Under the pieces are notes generated by a model. It did no database searches. It was not told where the DNA came from and was given only the letters and a program-made list of their open reading frames with translations. Shown here one piece after another: positions 61,101 to 64,000 of a stretch of 64,000 nucleotides of DNA. The stretch comes from Luteolibacter ambystomatis (GTDB lineage: Bacteria; Verrucomicrobiota; Verrucomicrobiia; Verrucomicrobiales; Akkermansiaceae), in the NCBI RefSeq assembly GCF_018137965.1, contig NZ_CP073100.1, positions 2,108,001 through 2,172,000 on the forward strand. Reading direction: 5' to 3'. A program made the translations under genes and the position numbers. Every line of letters begins with the position of its first letter. Position 1 is the stretch's first letter.

Positions 61101-64000
61101 ATCGGATTTCCGTTGCCGGGCGTGGCGATGGAGAAATTACCCACCTGGTCCTGCGTGGTATTGCCACCTTGCGAACCGATGATGCTGTTCGATGCATCGA
61201 TCACACCTTTCACCCCGGTGGTGCCGCTACCCCATGTCACGTGGCCGGCGTAGGTGTTCCAGGAATTGGTGCCGATGACGTAGTTGCCATTGGGAAGGAT
61301 GACTACGGTGCTGTTGTTTCCGATTTTGTCACTGGCATGCGAGCCGACCAAGCTGTTGCCGGAGCCCACCACGCCCACGGTCGTGCCATCACTCTTGCAG
61401 AACGTCACCGCACCGGCATCGGTCGCTCCCCCATCCCAGTTCGGGCTGCTGATGAGGAAGTTCCCGCTCGGCAGTGCATAGCCGCCCTGGTAGCCGCTGC
61501 CGACGTTGTCATTCTGCGAACCACCGACGAGGCTGTTCGTCGCGGAAACGGGATTGAAGCCCCCGGTCACGTCGCGGCCATTGGTTCCGTTCACCCAGGT
61601 GACCGCTCCGGCGCCGGTCGCTCCACCATTGTTGAAGTTGGAAGCTTGCCCCCAGCAGTTGCCGTTGCTCAGGGCCTTCAGATTCTGGCCGATGTTGTCG
61701 CTCGCCGAGACACCGGTGATCTTGTTGACGGTATCGATCGTTCCCACCAGGTGGCTGCCCGCGGTGGCTCCGTTGCCCCAGACGAGGGCACCGGCGCTGG
61801 TGTTGCCTCCCACGGTCAGGTTCGGGATGCCGCAGACGTAGTTGCCGTTGGTCAAGGCGATGAGAGGGTTGTTTCCATCCGCGATGCTCTGGAACTGGGT
61901 GGTGCCAACGAGGCTGTTGGTGGCATCCACCACGCCGTTCGTTCCAGTGGCACCATTGCACCAGGTGATGGCGCCGCGGGTGCCATTGAATCCTCTCGCC
62001 CGGATCACGTAATTGCCGTTCGCAAGAACCGTCAGTCCGCTGATCGAACCGACCGCGTCCCCCACGCCCGGTCCGGAAGTAGCTCCCACCAGGCTGTTGG
62101 CGGAGGAAATGTTGCCCACCACGCCGGTGCTGCCGCTGCCCCAGGTGGCCGCGCCCTTGCCATTGAGGGAGAAGCCGCCGTCCCCGCCGCCGGACCACAC
62201 CGGGCTGCACACCACGTAGTTTTTGCTGGCGATGGTGTAGGTGGTGGAAACGGTGCTACTACCATTATAGTAGGAGCTCGTCTGGGAACTGAAGACACCT
62301 CCCAGGCTCACGCGGTCTCCCGTGTTGCTGGCGTCCGGCTGGCCGGGGGTCACGCCGGTGGTGCCTACAAGGCTGTTGCTCGTACTGATCACATCGCCGA
62401 GCAACGGAGCATTGCCACTCATGAAGGTGGCCGCACCGCGGAAGCCGCTGAAGTTCGGGCTGGAGATCACGATGTTGCCGTCGCCGACCTCGATGACAGC
62501 GGAGCCAAGGCCGAAATTGCTGCCGCTGCCGACGTTGTCGCCGAAGGTCGTGCTGCCGTTGCCGCTGGTATGCCCCACCAGGCTGTTGGCCGGACCCGCC
62601 AAGCCGACCAGACCGGTATTCGGATCACCCACCGCCACCGCGCCGCGGTTGGTTCCCCAGAACGGGCTGGCGATGACATACTTCCCGGTGCTCAGGATCA
62701 GGACGCTGCCCCCGCCGAGGGAGGATGCGCCGAGCTGGTCACCGGCATTCCCCATGTAGGTGTTCGTCGCATCCACCGAACCATCTTGCAGGCCGACAGG
62801 CGGGCGGCCGGTGGTTCCCACGCACAACGTGAGAGCCCCCTTGGGCGTGCCGAACCCTCCGCCCTGTCCGAACTGCGCGGAATAGAGGAGGTAGTTGTGG
62901 TTCGGCAGCACGAAGATCTGTCCGCCGAAGTTGTCGTTCACGGTGGGGCCGACCATGCTGTTCGCCTTCGCCACCACGCCCACGGTGGCGGTCGCGCTGT
63001 CGCAGAATGTGACCGCTCCCGAATTGGCAGGACCACCGCTCCAACTGATGCTGCGAACCAGGTAGTGGCCATTCTTCAAGTCCGTCACCAGATGGCCGGT
63101 GCTGTCATTGGCATTCGTGCCGATGATCGAGTTGGAGGCACTCGGCTGAGCGACCGCAACCGCGGCCGGTGGCAGTCCGGTGGCACCATCCAGCAGCATC
63201 GCGAACCCACGGCGGCCGTTGTAGCCCGGAGCAGCCAGGACGTAGTTGCCATTGCTCAGCTTCGTCGCATACGGTGGTTGGCCCGCGAAGGAATTGGCGG
63301 GAAATTCGCCGGGATCGAAACCGCCGGTGTGTGTGGTGACCGCCATGATGCTGTTCGCGGTTCCCACCGTGCCGGAAACGCCGGTCGTGCCGTTCACATA
63401 AGTAAGCGCCCCCCTCTTGCCGTTCGCATCCTGGCTGATCACATAGGCATTCGCGCCGAGATTGATGATGTCCGCTCCCGTATAAAATCCGCTTTGATCC
63501 ACTCCCCCCAGGGCATCACCTGCCGCAGCTCCGAGAAGGGTGCTGACCAGCGCTCCGGTCTTGCCGTTGTAAAGGTAGATCGCTCCGCTCGAAGTCCCGT
63601 TCGTGTCGTCACCCGGATCGGTCACCACCACGTTGCCCGTGGAGAGCGGCTGCACGCGGACGCCGAAGTTGGAGCCGGTGGGCGTGGGATGAGGATCCAC
63701 CAGTTCGCTGAAGCCGATGCTGCCACCGCCCGCCGCCGTCTTGATCTCAATGAACTTCGGGTCCAGCAGCAGCGTGCCTGGTTTGCCACGCGGCGCCGCC
63801 GCATCCGCCCGCGCGCCATAGGCGAGCTCGCCCTTGCCGGACGCTTCGATGAACCCGCCATTGCCGCCTTGCTCTCCGCCGCGCGCGCTCAACTGTCCCG
63901 CCGCCTCGGTGCGGCCATCGGACCACACGACGATCTTGCCGCCCGGACCGGACACCCGCGCGTCCGCCACGACGCTGGTGGACGGATTGACGTTCACTTC
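58163..64000 (-). CDS. Giant hemagglutinin-like adhesin, C-terminal 1945 residues (5' end outside the window)
   Basis: The frame is open to base 64000, so the N terminus is missing. The first visible part (VSGPGGKIVVWSDGRTEAAG, GGNGGFIEASGKGEL, GTLLLDPKFIEI) is the end of a filamentous-hemagglutinin-type passenger, as in two-partner-secreted exoproteins. About 1000 residues of repeats follow, with NSLVG-x-x-x-x-D-x-VG and NGNYVI-x-SP units. A beta-helix stretch (TNNGILNLTANDVLAAGVID) comes next, then two near-identical DUF11 domains (ADLSITKTDGVTTA, TPGGSVTYTITASNAGP) and a third divergent one. The end (WYRVRYSATMAPNSWYD ... RFYLVNEVP) resembles other secreted proteins here. Probably a surface adhesin. 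Confidence 0.85.
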   Translation of the reverse strand, partial: EVNVNPSTSVVADARVSGPGGKIVVWSDGRTEAAGQLSARGGEQGGNGGFIEASGKGELAYGARADAAAPRGKPGTLLLDPKFIEIKTAAGGGSIGFSELVDPHPTPTGSNFGVRVQPLSTGNVVVTDPGDDTNGTSSGAIYLYNGKTGALVSTLLGAAAGDALGGVDQSGFYTGADIINLGANAYVISQDANGKRGALTYVNGTTGVSGTVGTANSIMAVTTHTGGFDPGEFPANSFAGQPPYATKLSNGNYVLAAPGYNGRRGFAMLLDGATGLPPAAVAVAQPSASNSIIGTNANDSTGHLVTDLKNGHYLVRSISWSGGPANSGAVTFCDSATATVGVVAKANSMVGPTVNDNFGGQIFVLPNHNYLLYSAQFGQGGGFGTPKGALTLCVGTTGRPPVGLQDGSVDATNTYMGNAGDQLGASSLGGGSVLILSTGKYVIASPFWGTNRGAVAVGDPNTGLVGLAGPANSLVGHTSGNGSTTFGDNVGSGSNFGLGSAVIEVGDGNIVISSPNFSGFRGAATFMSGNAPLLGDVISTSNSLVGTTGVTPGQPDASNTGDRVSLGGVFSSQTSSYYNGSSTVSTTYTIASKNYVVCSPVWSGGGDGGFSLNGKGAATWGSGSTGVVGNISSANSLVGATSGPGVGDAVGSISGLTVLANGNYVIRARGFNGTRGAITWCNGATGTNGVVDATNSLVGTTQFQSIADGNNPLIALTNGNYVCGIPNLTVGGNTSAGALVWGNGATAGSHLVGTIDTVNKITGVSASDNIGQNLKALSNGNCWGQASNFNNGGATGAGAVTWVNGTNGRDVTGGFNPVSATNSLVGGSQNDNVGSGYQGGYALPSGNFLISSPNWDGGATDAGAVTFCKSDGTTVGVVGSGNSLVGSHASDKIGNNSTVVILPNGNYVIGTNSWNTYAGHVTWGSGTTGVKGVIDASNSIIGSQGGNTTQDQVGNFSIATPGNGNPINDNPRILASGDFVLVTANFHSGANTVGAGTWVSGTTGKTSNNAGTISAANSVMGAGTFGGASYAVEDIYNGNVLVGFNQEANGKVRLLTGTGPGSLIYSSQPTATVTVDPSFIANAIGGGTNLILQANTDLTVTDAINVTGTGAGTLTLQAGRSILINANITTNNGILNLTANDVLAAGVIDAQRDAGAGVLTLAVGKTIDTGTAPLNARVLDGAGKTNLTSGPMTLDTIKSNGGVLSNTGPTAGSNISVTSLQMTGDMTATAPTVTLRTLNLASRKLTVSGNLAFAASGQLTTQISGTGAGQLGQVGVTGTVNLNSAVLDASLLGGYTPADNTVHKIVDNDLSDAITGTFSGLAENAATNISGLGFTVKYTDGNGLGNDAVLVKTPPVFADLSITKTDGVTTATPGGSVTYTITASNAGPNDVIGATLADTFPASLTCTWTAVGAGGGVPPATSGSGNINAAVNLPAGGSVTYTVNAAISAAATGSLSNTATIAVPAGITDPNPGNNSATDTDTLTPSADLSITKTDGVTTAQPGGSVTYTITASNAGPSNAPGATVADTFPASLTCTWTAVGAGGGVPPATSGSGNINAAVNLPAGGSVTYTVSATISGSASGTLSNTATVAAPAGVTDPNPGNNSATDNDTLVLNADLALDVTATPTTAPKGSIVSFALALSNLGPADAANPSVSFPTTANMVFVSATAPGGWNILNPAVGASGTVTFTRSTLANGGSAAFTVVTQVGASVPTGTVINNTATASSSNPDPVSGNNSDTDPVSVGTLTPTPAQVGTTGVLNRQTGLFELTVNVTNTTPLPINGFRVHVDYASYIAAYPSLRLYNATSLTPDPYVDYAYPVAVDATVPVKLLFYTSTRTFPNPFNPGLTVEILPVSAVAGPPGPGVQPRIVKLANGTVLLEFDSIPGHWYRVRYSATMAPNSWYDCPVPIQANANRTQWIDDGAPFTSISPADPSVTTRFYLVNEVP
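59156..59930. repeat. Tandem 387-bp direct repeat encoding two DUF11 domains
   Basis: Two units of exactly 387 bp (129 codons) lie in frame inside the adhesin gene. Long stretches are identical, for example around GATTGACCGCGGCATTGATA (59314 and 59701 series) and TCCAGGTGCAGGTGAGCGAA. The high DNA identity points to recent duplication or gene conversion, and it could support copy-number change by slippage or recombination. Confidence 0.8.

Noticed and set aside
1-64000. CRISPR array, prophage or IS element
   Set aside because: No regularly spaced short direct repeats, integrase, transposase or phage structural genes were seen; the repeats found are inverted, non-coding elements.

Overview
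The window looks like a chromosomal segment of a Verrucomicrobiota bacterium, most likely near Luteolibacter or Haloferula in the Akkermansiaceae/Verrucomicrobiaceae group. This is an inference from gene content. The signs are very large secreted proteins with autotransporter-associated beta-strand repeats, a DUF4394 protein, FG-GAP and hemagglutinin-type exoproteins, high GC, frequent absence of Shine-Dalgarno motifs, and many interspersed inverted-repeat elements. I saw no phage, plasmid, IS transposase or CRISPR array.

Layout. 1-1.2 kb: a TroA-like metal-binding lipoprotein coupled to a truncated outer-membrane protein, divergent from a Tat-exported metallophosphoesterase. 2.6-5.5 kb: ribBA, ribH and an enlarged nusB. 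5.6-8.7 kb: a GH8 glucanase, an AI-2E-type permease and a DUF6172 protein. 8.85-11.0 kb: an unusual GH1 glycosidase whose catalytic domain is interrupted by a solute-binding domain that appears circularly permuted. 11.2-26.7 kb: three giant secreted beta-repeat proteins (two tandem paralogues and one metalloprotease chimera). The metalloprotease gene lies between the ATPase and permease genes of an ABC-2 exporter. 27.9-31.2 kb: a secreted DUF4394 protein.

31.4-40.3 kb is a sulfur-assimilation island: a flavoprotein and an unknown protein divergent from a Cys-rich Rrf2 regulator, a DUF2292 protein, an alginate-export-type porin, and a complete sulfate ABC transporter (sbp-cysT-cysW-cysA). 40.4-45.0 kb: an Hsp33-like chaperone, then a glucosylglycerate-type cluster (gpgS, GNAT, glycosyltransferase, HAD phosphatase). 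45.0-47.6 kb: two tRNA-Asp genes, fabD and a glycerate kinase. 47.9-58.1 kb: a coiled-coil protein, an FG-GAP exoprotein, an M13 peptidase, a tRNA-like sequence, a divergent SDR/AraC pair, a secreted protein with an acidic tail and a beta-barrel protein. 58.2-64 kb: the 3' part of a giant hemagglutinin-like adhesin that runs off the window.

Three themes stand out. First, five of the giant secreted proteins end in a similar C-terminal module (S-x-D-L-x-x-W followed by an F-[YVIM]-[RL] motif next to the stop) that could be a sorting or anchoring domain. Second, the GH1/solute-binding chimera has the topology of a ligand-gated enzyme. Third, the intergenic space holds several families of inverted repeats, including GTAG-type REP/BIME elements, some of which supply the stop codons of neighbouring genes.
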